A DNA stretch of 64,000 nucleotides from Campylorhamphus procurvoides (GCA_013396655.1 WBMV01007620.1:558001-622000); one strand, 5' to 3'. Shown: positions 36,001 through 51,063, counted from the stretch's first letter. The notes: generated from the letters alone by a model not told the origin. Made by a program: numbers and translations.

Positions 36001-36984
36001 TAGGACAGGGAAATGATATGGACTAGCTGTGATGCTGAAAGGATTTAAACATATCAAGGGAGGAGAATTTAAAGTCTAATCTTAAAACTGCACGCATTAG
36101 GCACAAAGTTGAGAGCTTAATTTATGAAAAAGTCTGTCTCTGTTAAAAATTGGTGCCTGACCAATAAAACTATATCTTACAAAAGAGTCCTTGGAGCAGA
36201 TCTACCTATCTAACATTCTAATAGAATATCTACTTACTAATATTCTCTTGTCAGAAAGTAGCATATCGGTGTGGGTACCATGAGCGCAGTATTTGCTGAA
36301 TGTTAACTGAACCAATATGTAAAAGAAATCTCTTAGATATGTAATCATCGAATAAGGAGGTTTAGTCTATCCAGCTGTGATTTTTACACATGTTGTCAAA
36401 TACTAAGTACAACACCCAGGGTAAGATTTCCTTTTGACTGTAGCAATTTCTTCTTAAGAATTCAACCAAACAATAAAAGATGCAATATTGTCCCTACTGA
36501 AGGTCCAGGATAGTAATAATATAAAAACTATCTCTGTGGTAAACTTCTAAGCCTTACCTCACCAATGAAATATGCATTTCACTTCTTGTATCATTACTGA
36601 TGATAAGTGATATTTCCTTTCACCATGTTATTTCACCCTACTGAATTCCATGTTGCATGTTGTCCTGCTTGCAAACACACAGCCATATCATGTCATGTCA
36701 GACTGTGTTCCAGCTCAGTGTCCCTATTGTATTTACATTCCAAAATGAGATAAAGGTAGAAGGCAAATTTTTTTTAGGTACCTAGGTGAAAGAAATGATA
36801 CTGTGTTTTTAAATGAAATTTCATGTTATACTGACATGAAGGGTGAATGATTATATGCAGCAGCAGCATGAGCGTTCTGTTCTGTTGGGTGATCAGCTGT
36901 CAATACCCTCTGCATATGTTTTCATGCAACACTCTATTCTGTGGAGTTGAGAGCCTTCATCATTACCTGTTGGTAATGCAAGAA
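33031..36984. other. Intergenic sequence
   Basis: AT-rich sequence right of the minisatellite with no supported exon, RNA gene or recognised repeat. A short direct repeat AGAGAACGA occurs twice near 34861-34890. Confidence 0.5.
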
Positions 36985-37205
36985 ATTTGACTGAAACGTA
37001 GGAAAAAGATTTTTTTATGGGGAGAGTCATCAAACACTGAGCAGGTTGCCCAGAGAGCTTGAGGAGTCTGTACCCTTGGAGATGTGCAGAAGAAGTTGGG
37101 ATACAGTCCTAGGCAACCTGCTGCAGTCCCTGCTCTGGGCAGGAGTTTGGACTGGACTATCTCCAGGGAAGCCTTCCAGCCTCAGCCTGCCTGTGACACT
37201 GTGAG
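36985..37205 (+). mobile_element. CR1 LINE 3'-end fragment
   Basis: The plus strand shows the CR1 3' module: CTGAAACGTAGGAAAAAG, CAGGTTGCCCAGAGAGCTTG, CTTGGAGATGTGCAGAAG, CTAGGCAACCTGCTGCAG, TTGGACTGGACTATCTCCAG, and a final CTGTGACACTGTGAG tail. The minus-strand frame at 37030-37221 is an artefact of this repeat. Confidence 0.88.
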
Positions 37206-40200
37206 AAGAAAATGCTAACACTCCTGGCCAAGCAAAGGGCAGTGATCCTCAAATTGTAAAAAACTTGAGGGTGGCTAAAGGCTCACATACCCAAAAGCCC
37301 AGACTGAGGTGCTAATCAGCATTATGGGAAACTACAAGGAAGAGTTGCCAAGAAAAGCAATCTGAAGAGAACACCTGGAAAAGGACAATGAAACTTTTCA
37401 ATGCTCTATTTATGGCACTCACTCTCTGTAAATTGTACCAGCATTTGTATTTTCAATAAATAAATGTTTTAAAGGAGTTTTAACTTGTCCATAAAAAAAT
37501 AAGTCTGTGTGGATCTTGGCAAGCAAATTCTCATTCTGGGAACATTGCACATTTTTGCTTTCCTTTTTTTAAAACTTAATTTACAAAAAAGCTGTGTTGA
37601 CACTGACTCTAGTGCCTCCCCATTAAATGTGTAGCAAGACTTATCACAGTATGAACTGTTAAAATAAAGCCAAGGAGGTTACTATACCCCTGTTGATTCC
37701 TAGGTCTGTGTAACTGATAAAGCACCAGAGGATTGGTTTTTATCAAGGAACACTTTTGCAGTGCATGGTCTACAATGTGTATCTTTCACGTACTAGGGAA
37801 AGGATTTTAGGTTTTGTGCCAAGTCCTTTCACCCCTGACAACACTTTTTTTCTTCTTTTCCTGAGAGGAAAACTTGTGTTCATAGCTGTCCTGTCTTAAC
37901 TCTGTTCTTGGCTTTGCTATATCTTTTAAACAAAGTATGTGCATCTCAGCTGTAAAATAAGAGGTGGATGGTGTAAAGGCAGAGAAAATGTGAGATGCCA
38001 TCATGTTTTGAGGAAGGAAAACTGCTTTTGGTGTATCAGAGGAGAGGAGATTTCCCTCCCCAGTTTAACTCTATACCCATTCTGCAGTGTTGAACTCTGC
38101 CCACTTTACTGCAAGCAGCTGAATGAGGGAGGGGGGTGAGACATTTGGAAATTGTTGCAGTACTTCTGGAAGACCTTTCTGCTAAAGTTTCAGCTTCTAT
38201 GATTTTAATGCCGCTGACCATATTCCTTTTCACCTCCATTTTTCAACCTTCTGCTAATATGGAAGAGAGAAAAGTCGTTCTTAAAAGGTCAACTAATTCA
38301 TGCTGCCTTTCATTTTGCACCAGCATAAATGTGTTTCACAAAGTTTCTTCTCAATCGTACTAGAACATTTGGAAGGAAAAACAGAGTTTGAAAAGGTTTC
38401 AGAAGAGCCCTTCCTTCCTGACTCTGTCTGGGGTGCAGGAGTACATAAATAGGGAAGCCACAAACCTGACTGCTAATACTGGTATTCTGTAGGAGGGTTA
38501 AGATAAAGGAGATACCTATCTTTCCTAAACTTCAGTGTATGTAGACTTTGCAATAAATGATTTCTGAGGTGAAGAATGGAATTTCAAGCACTATTCAAGT
38601 GGCAGCTTCTGGAACAGGCTCTGTGCAGCTAGACAACCTCCTACAGGTCAACTCCATTTCAAAAATTCTTGCATCTGGTTGGAAGCAGATACTCTGCATG
38701 GTAAGAACCATCACATAGCAGATGGCTTCTTATCTTCTCCTGGGATGCTCTGAAATCACTGCTGGCATGTCTGATGGAAAAGGACAATAAAATGATAGAC
38801 GGTAATTAGGTTGTTCATCTATCAGCCAGAGATAATATTCAACCTTCTTTTGTATACATCTGTTGTTTGATACTAAACATCTTTTATTTAATCTTTTAAA
38901 ATGTTAACAGTGATGTCATATGTCATTCTCAGTAGAGCCAGAAAGCTCTTTGTCTAAGTGAACCACAGGAGCTTTAATAAACCTCAGAACTGCCATTAGT
39001 TGTAGTTTGACTGACATTCTGAATGCTCTGTGCAGAAAATCCACTTCTTGCTTCTACCTAGGTCAAGTAATTTTCAATATTAAATATTAAACAACCTGTA
39101 ATACTTGATGATTGAGATAAAAAAGAAGCACATAAAGCTTCAAGTAACAGGAAATTAATGTGCCAGTCTCCTCAAATAATTTGGAATGTATTTTTAAAAG
39201 TTCTAGGTCTTTCACAAAACTCGATTTTATTTTTTAAAAGATAGGTTTTCCAACTGAAACTATCCTATTGAATAAAACATGTTTTTATAATAGAAGACAT
39301 TACATTTTGTGTCATTGGATAACCTTGCCAGGGTTACCTCTTTGGAGTCCCTAATCTTGTCTGTGAGGTTTTTTTTGATGGGGGGGGATGTTTCCTTGGT
39401 GGTTTTTTCCTTGTGAATTCTCTTCAGTTGACATCAAACTTAGGCTGGCTCTGCCACAAGTTTGGATGTTACATAATTTTCAGAAATACATTACCTCCAA
39501 GGTTAAATTAAATTTTATCAAGGTCCTGAATGTTTATATTATTCAGGGTAAACAAATGGCAAATAATAGCATCTGTATTTCAAGTACACTTCATTCTTGT
39601 GCAAAAGCTCAGGAGAAAGTCTACACATAGTTTATGGAGTTAAATGTTTGTTTTGAGGACTTAGGTATTATTTGGGTGATTAACAGCTCTTGTGCAAATC
39701 TTTTGAATGTAAATGAATTTATTTCTTTGTATTTGTCTTTTGCGTGTAGAATTGGACCTATTCCTGTCTTTTGGAAAGAACATGACTTTCTTTTTAGGAC
39801 TTTTTCTGTGAGATAAATAGTTTTTTCTAAATTATCTCATTCTTTGGTTGCTGTACTGATTACAGGTTAATTTTTGCAAAGATGCAAAATACCTGGCACC
39901 AATGTTGACAGAACTTTGTTCTACCTTTCAGTAAAAGCCCAACAATGGTCCCTTATACCTCCAGCAAATATTGAGCAGACACTTCTTTATGCCACTTTGT
40001 ATTAAGCCCTTTGGTTTGCCAAAGCATCACTAAGATCTTAAGAGAAATTTTATTCAGAAAGGTCAATTCCAATGGAAATGGACCTGGAAATGTAGCTGAT
40101 TGGGCCAGATTCTTGGGTCAGAAAATGCCCATAGCCATGGCCGCAAAGGCAAATAAATAAATAAAGGGGACAGAAGACAACTGCGTTACATGTGTGAAAA

Positions 40201-41226
40201 TAACATAGTATTGCCAAATGAAGTTATTGACCAGCTGAGATCATGATGTCAGCTGACACCTGGAACTCGATTCAGTAAGATACAGTTTTGCTGAGCTTGT
40301 CATAAAGGAGAGTTGCTTGAAGCAGACCAGGATGGACGTAACAATGGTCTTCAGTTCTCCAAAGATACTGTGGAATAAAGGGATAGTATAATGAAAAAAT
40401 AAGCAAGAATATGGATGTCTGTACTCATACAGTAGAATCTATTCTTTTTTCCTCAGTAGTTGTGTTTGACCTTACATTCCCAATTATTCCTAAATTCATT
40501 GCACACTGGGGCTCATATGTGATCTTTGGGGACCAGATAGGACATTTCATGAGGTCTGGTTCTGAGAAGTTTTCCACCAGTTATTTAAGGGCTAACCTTT
40601 CAGTAACTTCAGGAAAATTTTATTTGCAAAGTCTTCTGGCAATACAGTCTTGGGTACCTTGCATCATTTTGTCTACTAAGTTCTTACTTAGCCACCTATT
40701 AGCTGTGATTTCTTTGTTTGCTGTTCCATACATTTTTCATTCTATTCAATGGTTTAGTATATTAAAATATTAACCCACAAAAATCTTTTTAATTTCAAAA
40801 TAGTCATATTAAATTAATGATTGACTCTTTAAAACATTAACTCAGCTTTATGATATCTTCAAAGAGTTGTCTTCAAGTTTTGTCTTTCATGGTATTAAAT
40901 TATTTTAAGTTGAATAATTTGATTCCAAATGTATGACATCCACGAGGTAACTTCTGACGTCTCTTGGTTCCAGAGATTGTAGCAGGCATAGTAAGTGTAA
41001 GAATGATTAAAGTCACTAAGGACAAGATAAACCAGAAACCATAGAGAGCATCTGGCATGTGTTTCTCTCTGCCATATGTGCACAGTTCTCAAGTTCCATA
41101 CTTTGCAGCCTTATGGAGTGAGAACATGGTCTGAGCTGCATTAAAACCATTGAAGAAGTGTCAGTGTACTGTAAAAGAAAACAGATATTGTTGCTTGTAA
41201 AACATAAGAGAGACTGTTATAACGCA
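37206..41226. other. Intergenic sequence
   Basis: AT-rich; no supported gene or recognised repeat. The 120-residue frame at 40411-40773 has no splice context or recognisable domain. Confidence 0.5.
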
Positions 41227-42083
41227 TGTGGTGGGTTGACCTTCTCCAGCTGCCAGGCATCCACCCAGCTTCTCTCGTATTCCCCATCCTCAGTAGGACA
41301 AGGGGAGAAAATACCATGGTCGAGATAAAGGCAAAGACATCAGTTAGCAATTACTCTCACAGGCAAAACAGACTCAACTTGAGTTGGGAAAATTCAGTTT
41401 ATTGCCAAGTAACATAGAGTTGGATGGTGAGAAACAAAGGAAAAAACTGAAACACCTTCCTCCCACCCCCTGTTTTTCCAGGCTCACATTTCATTCTTCA
41501 TTCCCAGCTCTTCTCCATTCTCTCCCCAAGTGGTGCTGGGACATGGGGGATGGGGCTTGTGGTCAGATCAGGACAGTTCTTCTTTGCTCCTGCATTCTCC
41601 TCACACTTTTCCCTGCTCCAGCGTGGGTCCTCTTCTTGGGCTACAGCCTGCCAGGATAAAGCTGCTCCAAGATGGGTCCCCCATAGGATGCAGTCCCTTC
41701 AGCAGAACCCGCTCCACAGGCAGCAGTGTGGATAGCTGCTCTACCATGACCGTCCCCATGGACTGCAGGGGACAGCCTGACTCACCTTGATCTTCACCAC
41801 AGTCTGCAGAGCAATCTCAGCTGCAGCCCCTGGAGCACCTCCTCTCCTCCTTTTTCACTGGCCTTGCTGTCTGCAGGGCTGTTTGTCTCTCTGTTTCCCT
41901 CACACTGCTGTGTGGCATTTTGGCCTCTCTTGAACCCTTTTTCCCCGTGGTGCCACTGCACAGGCTGCAGGGCTCAGCCATGCCCTGCAGTGGGGGGGTT
42001 GGAACCATCTGGAACTGTCTGTGCCTGATCAGGGCAGCCACAGCCCCTTGGCCACTAAAACCTCACTGCCAACACCCGACACA
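41227..42083 (+). mobile_element. Avian LTR (probably solo LTR, ERV family)
   Basis: The element begins TGTGGTGGGTTGACC, a start I associate with a common family of avian endogenous-retrovirus LTRs. It continues with AAACAGACTCAACTTGAGT, TTCAGTTTATTGCCAAGTAA and a C-rich middle with CTCCAGCGTGGGTCC-type motifs. It closes in AACACCCGACACA, so it has TG...CA ends. No internal gag/pol sequence is attached on either side, which suggests a solo LTR. I could not find a convincing target-site duplication, so the boundaries are approximate. Confidence 0.6.
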
Positions 42084-43172
42084 GGGCACTAAGGTTCGGT
42101 ATTGCTTTTCAGACAGTGGTAAACCTGAGTTAGTTTTCTGAGCTCAGTGGAATTAGTTGTGTCAGTCTGACAACAGCTCTGAGTGAACGAGGAGGGACCC
42201 CCAGCAGTCCTGTAGTGGGAGACTGACACTTTGGAGCACAGACTGTTGCCCTAATGCCACAAGATCTTGCTGAGACAACGGATTTATTATGGTTCATGTG
42301 ACAGTTGCACACTGCAATGGCAACAAAGTTCTACCATAGACTAATGGAGTATTTCCACAAATTATGTAATTTAAAAAGCATGATTTGCACATAGTAACTT
42401 GATTGTTTTGCCAAGTAACATGTCAAAGTCCAGTAATTACTTTTTGCATGAAAGAAAATGCTCCTTTGTTTTACATGAAGCCAGAAAAATAAAATGGCCA
42501 TTTTGCTGAAAAGCTAATAAAAATGTATTTCTCTCAATTTAATTGAGTATCTCTAATTCCATTTACCTTAAATTTGCTGACCTTTCAGATTTCTTTTACG
42601 TGTACTGGCTCTCCAATGTTCCATTAAAAATATAATCATGGTTTAAAAGATGCAGCTATTGAAATATAAAGTTGTAAGAATAGAAAAGATGTAAATTCTT
42701 TAGGCCCTGGTAGCTCATCTAATACTGACAGCAAATGTTTCAGCTCTGTCTTCGAGCCATTGTGATGTGACTGGGGGACAAAAGGAGACTTCAAGCATTC
42801 CTGTATGGATTTTTTGCTGTTAATAGCTTGAAACCAAAAATCTTTTGAAAGTGCTTAAGATACAATAGACCTGGAAACAGAAAAGAAATTTGCTGGGAAT
42901 AATGGAACTTATTGCCTGGATTCTTCTTCTGACTTGTTTTGTGACCCTGTATCTCTTGACTTGCAAATATCTCTCCATGTGTAAGGTACAATTTATGTAA
43001 TATATAGTATATAATATGTAATATGTAATTAATACACAGTAATATGATAATACAATAATATGCCTCTATCAGTCTGCACTATACCCTCTTAATGCCTGAT
43101 GCTTTAGTAAAAATGTAAATTTACCCTGAGGTGCAACCATGAAACTTGTGACACTCCTTGTGTGAGTTTTGC

Positions 43173-43212
43173 ACAGTATTTAATATCTATGTACAGTATT
43201 TAATAGCTATGT
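43173..43212 (+). repeat. 20-bp tandem duplication
   Basis: Two head-to-tail copies of ACAGTATTTAATATCTATGT differ at one position (ATCT versus AGCT). This is a recent-looking local duplication. Confidence 0.9.
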
Positions 43213-46200
43213 GAGTTTCTGCTTATCTTTCAACCATGTGTGTGCTACTAATAAATTACAGTCATCAATGTGATTAAAAAAAATCTGTTTAGGCTTTAGT
43301 TATTTAGCAGCTTAAACCCAGAAATTCATGAACTTTTCTGAAATGTAAAAACAAAGTGAGCTTGATTGCATATATAGCAACTATACGTAGTCACCAAACT
43401 TGAATTGAGAAGTACCCTTGAGTGAGACTGTTCTCCTCAAGTAGTTTACTTTTTAATTTGCTTTTGAATTATTTTCAATTATGAAGTCACTATGATTCAC
43501 AAGAAGTAAAAGAGAGTGATTGTTGAGTAATGGTATTCAATTTGTCTGGACAAATCCTTTGCCCTTGCAGCAATCTTTAGTATTGCTGTTGAATGAAGGG
43601 AGCAAGTTGATCTGCGTGTTACCATTGCATGGGCTAAACACCCATGTCTTTGCTGACTTAGATCCATTGAACTCATGTATCTCCACTGACTTCATTGTCA
43701 GTGTAAACTGGATTATCTTTACAAATACTTACAGGTATTGATAGTTTCAGGTACATTATTTACAGATAAATTAAGAGCCAGAGCAGGGAGATGAAAATTA
43801 AAGCTTGTCTTAGGGATCTCAGAAAACTATTTAACTGTTCATGGTTCATTTTATTTGCGGGTAAAACAGGTATATGATGCTTAGTCGCTTGTTGAACAAA
43901 GCAGGGCAAGATTGCTTTCAAATATCGAAGCAAATGTGGCATAACATTTGGCTAGATGATATGCTGACCCCTCTTCCACTGAAAAATGAGCTAAATTTGC
44001 TATCAGATGTGACAGAGTGAAAACTTTTTCATAGCTGTTGGTTTCTTGCAGGATCTAGATATTTTCCAGTAGTGTTTTCCTGAAGGAAGAGTCAATGGTT
44101 ACCCTAGGTTGTCCATAACATAGATTATAGCACAGGTAGAATAAGTGATTTTTTCTACATTATCAGGAACTACCCTGCTCAAACAGTTTTAATCTGAAGA
44201 TGCTCATGTTTCCTTATAATTTACAACCCCAGGGTATTTTACTGTATGCTTGAAACATGGAAAATATTCCTTTGCTGCTGGCACACACATGAATAACCAT
44301 CTGCCATTTGAGTTTCATCTGCTCTGCACTTTAGTCAGGACCCACATATTTTGACTGACTGCAGTTTGGAGAAGAGGAGGGAGCATTTCCTGAGGTGCAT
44401 AAATATCTCTGACGCACATTTGTTGAAGATTGAATTACAGCAGCGTATTTGCAAGCAGATGGGTGGAGCTGGGATAGGAATAAAGATGACCTGGTTTCTT
44501 TCTAGTGACTTGCTAATGGTAGATGAACGTACCTTGGCATCATTCAAAGAGCAGGAGAGGAAATCTCTTTATGGTTCCAGCGGGTTCAGACAAGGTCTTC
44601 TAACAGAGAGCACAAGAGACCGAAAAACTGAATGAAAAGCTACCCAAGCTACTTTCTGACCATGCACTGAAATGATGTGGGCAACACAATATCTACAGGT
44701 CTTGTTGCTGTGAGCTTATTTCAGTTGGGGAGGAGAAAAGGAAGTAAAATATGTCCCAGTGTCAAATCATCAGAGCAAACACAGAAAAGGTGATTCTCAC
44801 TCTGCAGACAAAAGAGCTACAAGGAAGCATGGTTTACAGAAAACGTGTGAGAGAAAGTCACATGTGAGATTATTTGTCTTCCTGTCTCCCAGCCCTTTGT
44901 TTGGGTGCAAGAGAATTCTTCTCCATTTGTAATGTGTATATCTGAGTGAACGAACTGTTTTCTTAAAAAAAAAAGAAAAAAGTCCTTAAGTGCTTATTTG
45001 CTCTTTGTTGATTAAAAATCTGTTGCTATCCTGTGCCAAAATTTGTCAGATACTGAGTCAGAAGCTTGGCAGCTCTCTCTGATATGTCACTCTGAATATT
45101 CTCCCCATCATCAAATTATTTGAGCCATAATGAAACAGAGAGCTGGGAGCTAAAACTGCTGTTTCCAACTATTGCTTTGATTGAGAATGAGAGATAATGA
45201 CATTTTTACAGATGAATGAATATATGAGGATTAATAGAGACATATCTGTGAAGATTAAATAATCTAGAATCATATCCAGATGTGGAAACTCTGATAAAAT
45301 GTGCTAGGAAAATGTAAGAAGCATTTTAAATAATGATTATCAAAGGCAAAGCATGTTTTTAACTACAAAACTTGGAAACTCATCCAGGTTTATCTTAGTA
45401 ATATGTTAGATATTTAGCTTCAGAAATGTTGAATGTGAGTTATTCCATATACCCAAATCAAACACTGCAGTCTCCCTCAGGAACAGTCACTAAGCACAAA
45501 GGGTGAGGAAGTCACACAAAGGGACTCCTACAGGGGAAAATAAGCAGTGAGAAGCCATTACCATTAAGAACTGTAGAGAAAGTCTCTGGGTGTAAATTCA
45601 TTAAGAAGGGCAAGTGTAAATTCCCCAGACATAGCCACCGTCTATTCATGGATTTTCAGGCTGATTGTACTTGCTGCAGAGTCCTTTGTGAAAGTTTGCT
45701 AACCAAAAACTACAGGATTTTCAGATATGAAATTGCATTTTGAAATGTACTAATGTTATTGCTCAATAATAACCATAAAATTGCCACATACACCTGAGCT
45801 TCCCCAGCAATAAATATAAATATCTGATTATAATGGGGGCAATTAAAAAGCATTTCAGTCCCTGTGCACGTGTGATGCAGAAGTCAGTGTTGGCTGCTGC
45901 AGTTTCATGTGACGTCTTGACAGGCTGAAGCTGCTGTACCACATCCTCCACTTTTTTTTCCAGTTGCCCATCTCCATGGTTCCTTCTCCGCTTTTCACAG
46001 CATGTCCTGCTTTGTACCAGCACAGCTGCTCGTGTGCCCACCCACTGATCTGGGGTTGGGTGCAAGGGTAGCTTTCACCTGGCTCAGCCCAGGGGATGGG
46101 GGGGTCACATGGGATGCTCCTGCATGGCGAGTGGAGGATGGCTCTGGGGCAGGAGCAGGGAGCAGCAGGGATGGGGGTGAGGCAGGGCCACTCCTTTCAG

Positions 46201-49200
46201 TGGCCGTCTGACCTGAAGTGCTCACGGAACTGCCCTGTCACTTAATGCAGTCAATTCCTGGTCTAAATTTAGTGAAAGTGGTGATGGCAGATGCCACAGT
46301 ATGGTAACTGCTAGCAAATCCCTCCCTTTTGAAACAGTGAACACCAAATGTGCAGTTAAATGTTTGTTGTTATATATTCAAATTATGTTAAGGGCTCAGT
46401 CATAGAAGCAGGCATGCTCTTACCAAGGCAATGGTGTTTATTTTAGTTTCATTTTTGGTGATGAAACTGTGTTATGTCTTCTCAGGACCTAATGCATATG
46501 TCCAACTATTTAAAATACATACTTTTTGTGAAGAGATTCTGTTTAGAAGGCATAAGATATCCTGTCACAAAAGGTATACAGATAATAACTTGAAAAAATT
46601 CAGTTATTGTATGGATGAGTGATTGAAAGGTGACAGAATTCCCAGTCTCATCTGTATGCTATGTGTATATATCCCAAAGAAAGTGCCTCAGTTGCAAGCC
46701 CTGCACAACACTACTGGGTGCTAAAAAACTTTGGAGAAGTCAGGCAGGACCTGATGCCTGAGAAGAACAAGTTTACTAATATCAGGACTCCAAAAAAACA
46801 GGAAAAAAGTGTATTTTTTTTCCTGTAAGGCACTGTGGTCTAGGTCACAGGTGGTAGGAAAAGCTTATGCTTACAGTATCACAGTTTTTACCACTTCTCT
46901 TTCTGCTCAGCATGATTTTTTTTTCCTGTGGAAGTGGGCCATTTGAGAGGATCTTCATTCATTTGACTTCTGTAAAACAAAAGTGAAGTGGAAAAATGCA
47001 TGTTATTCAGGCTTCCTGTCTGAAGACAGCTGTGCCTTTATCTGATTGCTTAAGTCAGTGCTTCCCAAATCAACGTTAAAAATGGGTGAAGACTTGCCAT
47101 GCCATAAGAAGCTGGAAAATATATATTGATAGGCTAATAGGTAGAATAGCTAGATTTTTAAATTAAAATGTTTGTGATAAAAGCGTGGGAAGATTAATGA
47201 TAATCTGAGCTTCTCGGTTAGTGGACACAGACATAAGGAAAACGTTCATGGGAGACAAGAGGAAGCTATTGAAAATGTTTTAATTAATTCACAGTAAAAT
47301 CACTTCACTGTGTATAGACTATCCATGTCAGGGGCTTCTCTCTTCTTTAAGCATCATAATGCATTTCTCATCCTTTACCAGACAGAGCCTGTTTCCAGGA
47401 GCTCACTGTGTGTGGTGATGACCTGAATCCTGCTCATTTTGGTCTGTACCCATAAAACTCCACCCCACTGTGTTTGGGGAGATTGTAGTTCTGTGTGGAT
47501 CTGCTTCTTGCTACAGTAAGACGTGATTCGTTGGGAAACTTCCGTGAAGCCTATTTTTATATATCTGAATCATCACATGTTTCTGGGAAGATAAAGAGCA
47601 ACGTTAGTAACGTATTTTCTCATGCACAGCCCTGCCCAGGCAGTATGTACACAAGAAATCAAAAGCAGAAAGGATTAAAGACAAAGAGCCACTGGGATAA
47701 GGAAAACCAGTTAGGTAAAATCAGAGGCAAGGAGGCTACCTGAGATAAGGAGGCTCTGGAAGAAACTTCCCCTTTACTCCCATATTTGTAGTCCACAAAG
47801 TACTGAATGTTGTGAGGGGACAGAAGCTACTGCAACCTCCTGGTTTTTCCACAGGCATTCCTTGGCTGTTTAAGCAGAAACACAGCACTGGGAAGCCAGG
47901 CAGCCCCTCTGAGAGGAGGTTTGTTTCCCAGATGAGGCTGTCAGCCTGCAGATTGATGCCAAATTCCAGCAGCAGCAATATCCTACTCATGCTCACAAAG
48001 TTGAAGACCAGGGGCTAGGATGTCAGGCCTGAACACAGTAGTCCAAGGAGAACCCAGTGAGGGAAGCTTTACTGTGGGACTGGAGCAGTTGCCAAAGTTT
48101 CCCAAAACTCCTATCGAACTTCAGCATGAGGCTGTGTAAATACCTAGAAATCCTGCACAGAGGATCTACACTCAGTATAAACTGGACTATTTTTTTCTTA
48201 AATAACAGGATCTGTATGTTTTGGTGACTTCCTTGTCTTCTAAATTAGAGTTTTTAAGAAGCAAAATTCACAAGCTTTTTTCTCAATAACTGATGATCAT
48301 TCCAAGAGGTATTGTGAAACTAACCTGGGATCTGCACAAAATACAAGTCAGTTTATTTCCAGTGTATTCCAATTATGACATCTTCTTGGCTTAGAGATAT
48401 CTAATGGTGCCAAGATAACTGCTAACATTTTTTGAATAATTGGATGATTTCACAGTAGTATCTAAAGTCATCTGATTTTTCTCGGACAATGGCCCGAGTT
48501 TCAAGTGACAGGATAATGACCTAACTGAAGATGTAATGTATGTTGCCTGCTTAGAGATTGTATTCAAAACATAACTAAACCCCACCATCTTGAATTAGTT
48601 AGGGAGTTTTTAGGAGATGGGTGAAATTGTGTTACACAGAGAATAAGTTATGCTCCCTCCCTTAGTAGAACTCATTTCTCCAACAATAAGACCTGAAGTA
48701 TTTCTATGATCACTTGTGCACATCAGTCAAGGAGAAGGACCATCAACCTGATCCAAAGATGAAGCAGAACTAGATTTCAGTGTAAGAGCTGCAAGAATGT
48801 TAAATGAGTCAAGTTTTTTTGGCATTTTCACCTGGTAGACCAGGCACTTTCTTTTATGAAATAAAATGTGTAAGGTAAGCACCATGGGAATTTTTTCAGG
48901 GTCAAACAATATACTCTGCTGAACACTGACCTGGCTTTTCAGCTCTATGTGCCTGATATTGGTGATCTAAACAAAGGTGGATCTTTAAAATGGCAAATGC
49001 TCACTCTTGCCATTGCCATTCTTCTGTGCAAAAAAAAAAGATTGACTTTGACATCTGGATGTGAATGCCTAAGTCTATTCTGTTATAGGAATATGGCTTT
49101 GAAAATTCTGTAAATTAATTTTTTATATATTTTTTTTAATTTTAGGATTTTCAGGATTTTAGGACTGAGAAATGTTAAGTGATCCAGCCCACAGAAGGAC

Positions 49201-50760
49201 TTTTCAGTTCCACCAGCTCATCAGGTACATGTAAAAGGGAGATAACAAATCATGTGAGCTAGCTGGATGTTATTTAAAGCCAGCAATAAATAATGGTGAA
49301 ACCACTAGGCATTTTTAAAGACCTCTATTTAATGTGAGCATTGTAAATAAAGCTTTGGGAAAAAACAAAATCAATAAAAAAGGTTGGTAAGATTGGACCT
49401 ATGGATCCTGTAAGATTTGGTGCTCTGAAATAAGCATTCCAGTTACCTAACTACACATACACCTTGCTTAATAAACCAATCACCTTAAAATTCAAATAAT
49501 ATTTTTATAATCTTACATTTTATTTGGTTCACTATTTAAAAAAAACACTCAATGATCAAAATATTTTAAATTCTTTTTAGGCATGTTAATTGTATTTCAA
49601 TTTTTATCTAGATGCACCTTGACGTAATTCAACATTAATGAAAACAGCTGAAGAAATATGTCATAGAAATTTGTGGTAGCTTCTCTTCTGACAGTCACTA
49701 GCACTTCCAACTGCAGAGAGGGCTGCTGAAGATGGGGATGGTTCAGGACAGGAGGTTATTTTACAGAGCTTAAATTACACTTTTGCTTCCTCTAACTTAG
49801 GGATAATAATCATCATTTTCTGTAACTGACATTTTTGTAAAAGAAGCAGATTGTATAATTCCTTTTAGAAATATTACATGCACAGCTTCTCTCTTGATCT
49901 CTGCAAAAGTTCCCAAGAACATACAAGGAGAAATAGTGTTTCATGGATTATTACGATCACATTGGTGAAGTATTAGGGAAAGTGATTGTCTGCTTTGGAA
50001 ATTCAAAGATCTATATCATTTAACCTAGAGCTCGACATGCCAGAATGCTGCAATTCTAAGGGCTGCAGCTTTCTACCAAATAAAATAGTAGTTGCTAAAA
50101 TGCTGTTTATTTCCTGACAAGTTACCAGTAGCACCCATTATGTATAGTAAAAACCTTATAAAAAGAACTTTCCATTTCTAAAACTAAACAAATTGGGTTT
50201 GCAATCTGATTAGGTTAAAGTGAAGAATCCCGTAATTACCAAAGGAAAATATTTTCAGAGACTTTGTAATGTTTTCTCGTTACATCTGAGTATGTAAATA
50301 AAAGCTGTGAGCCAGCATAAAAATATTGATACAAAAATGTTGCAATATGAAGGAAAAACTACTACATGAGATCACAGACACTATAATTATCAAATTGTAT
50401 TTACAACTTGAATGTGTCAACTTCAGTCCTTGTGTCTCTAAAGCTATTAAATATTTTACGTCACAAGCACAGCTGCAAAACTCCCGCCCTTCATGGATTT
50501 CAGGAGAGATTTCTGCTGGTCCATTAAACCAGATATTTAACTCCAGAACTTTGGAAATTAAACATATAGTCGATGTTCAACTTCAATAATCCTGACGAGT
50601 TCATTTCATTTGGAAAGAGAAGTAGCGTAAGAGCAGAGCCCCTGGAATTTTTAGTGTTAGTGTATCAGTCTTTCCATTCTAAATCCTTATTTTGAGGTGT
50701 TTTTTAGCACACTGTAAGATTTGGCAGAGAAGCTTTTAGAGCTGGGGAGATTTTTTTCTT

Positions 50761-50779
50761 TAAATAAATAAATAAATAT
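50761..50779 (+). repeat. TAAA microsatellite
   Basis: Four to five AAAT units in AT-rich intergenic DNA. Confidence 0.85.
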
Positions 50780-51063
50780 AATACTAATGTAACTGTTCTG
50801 TGTTACAGGACACAGTAGAAGAAGTCTGTGGTTTTTGTCTCCCAAGCTGATTGCCTGAAAAAGAGCCCTGCTTTTAATATGTTATAAATCTGTCTAGCCT
50901 GACATATGGGCTAAGACATTTAAGAGCTGCAGACACCAAAGAAGGATAAATGACAAGACTGAAAATGAATTGTGTTTTTAATGAGCAGTGATTTCCTGGT
51001 TTTGTACGGAATAAATAAATTAATTTATTCAACATGTATCCATGATTCGAAGCCAATCAACAT

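Larger units (their letters stand above)
42084..51063. other. Intergenic sequence
   Basis: Mostly AT-rich with no supported coding exon. A GC-richer patch at about 45880-46220 has open frames on both strands without recognisable domains. An AT-rich tract of TAATATG-like repeats lies at 42990-43060. Confidence 0.45.
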
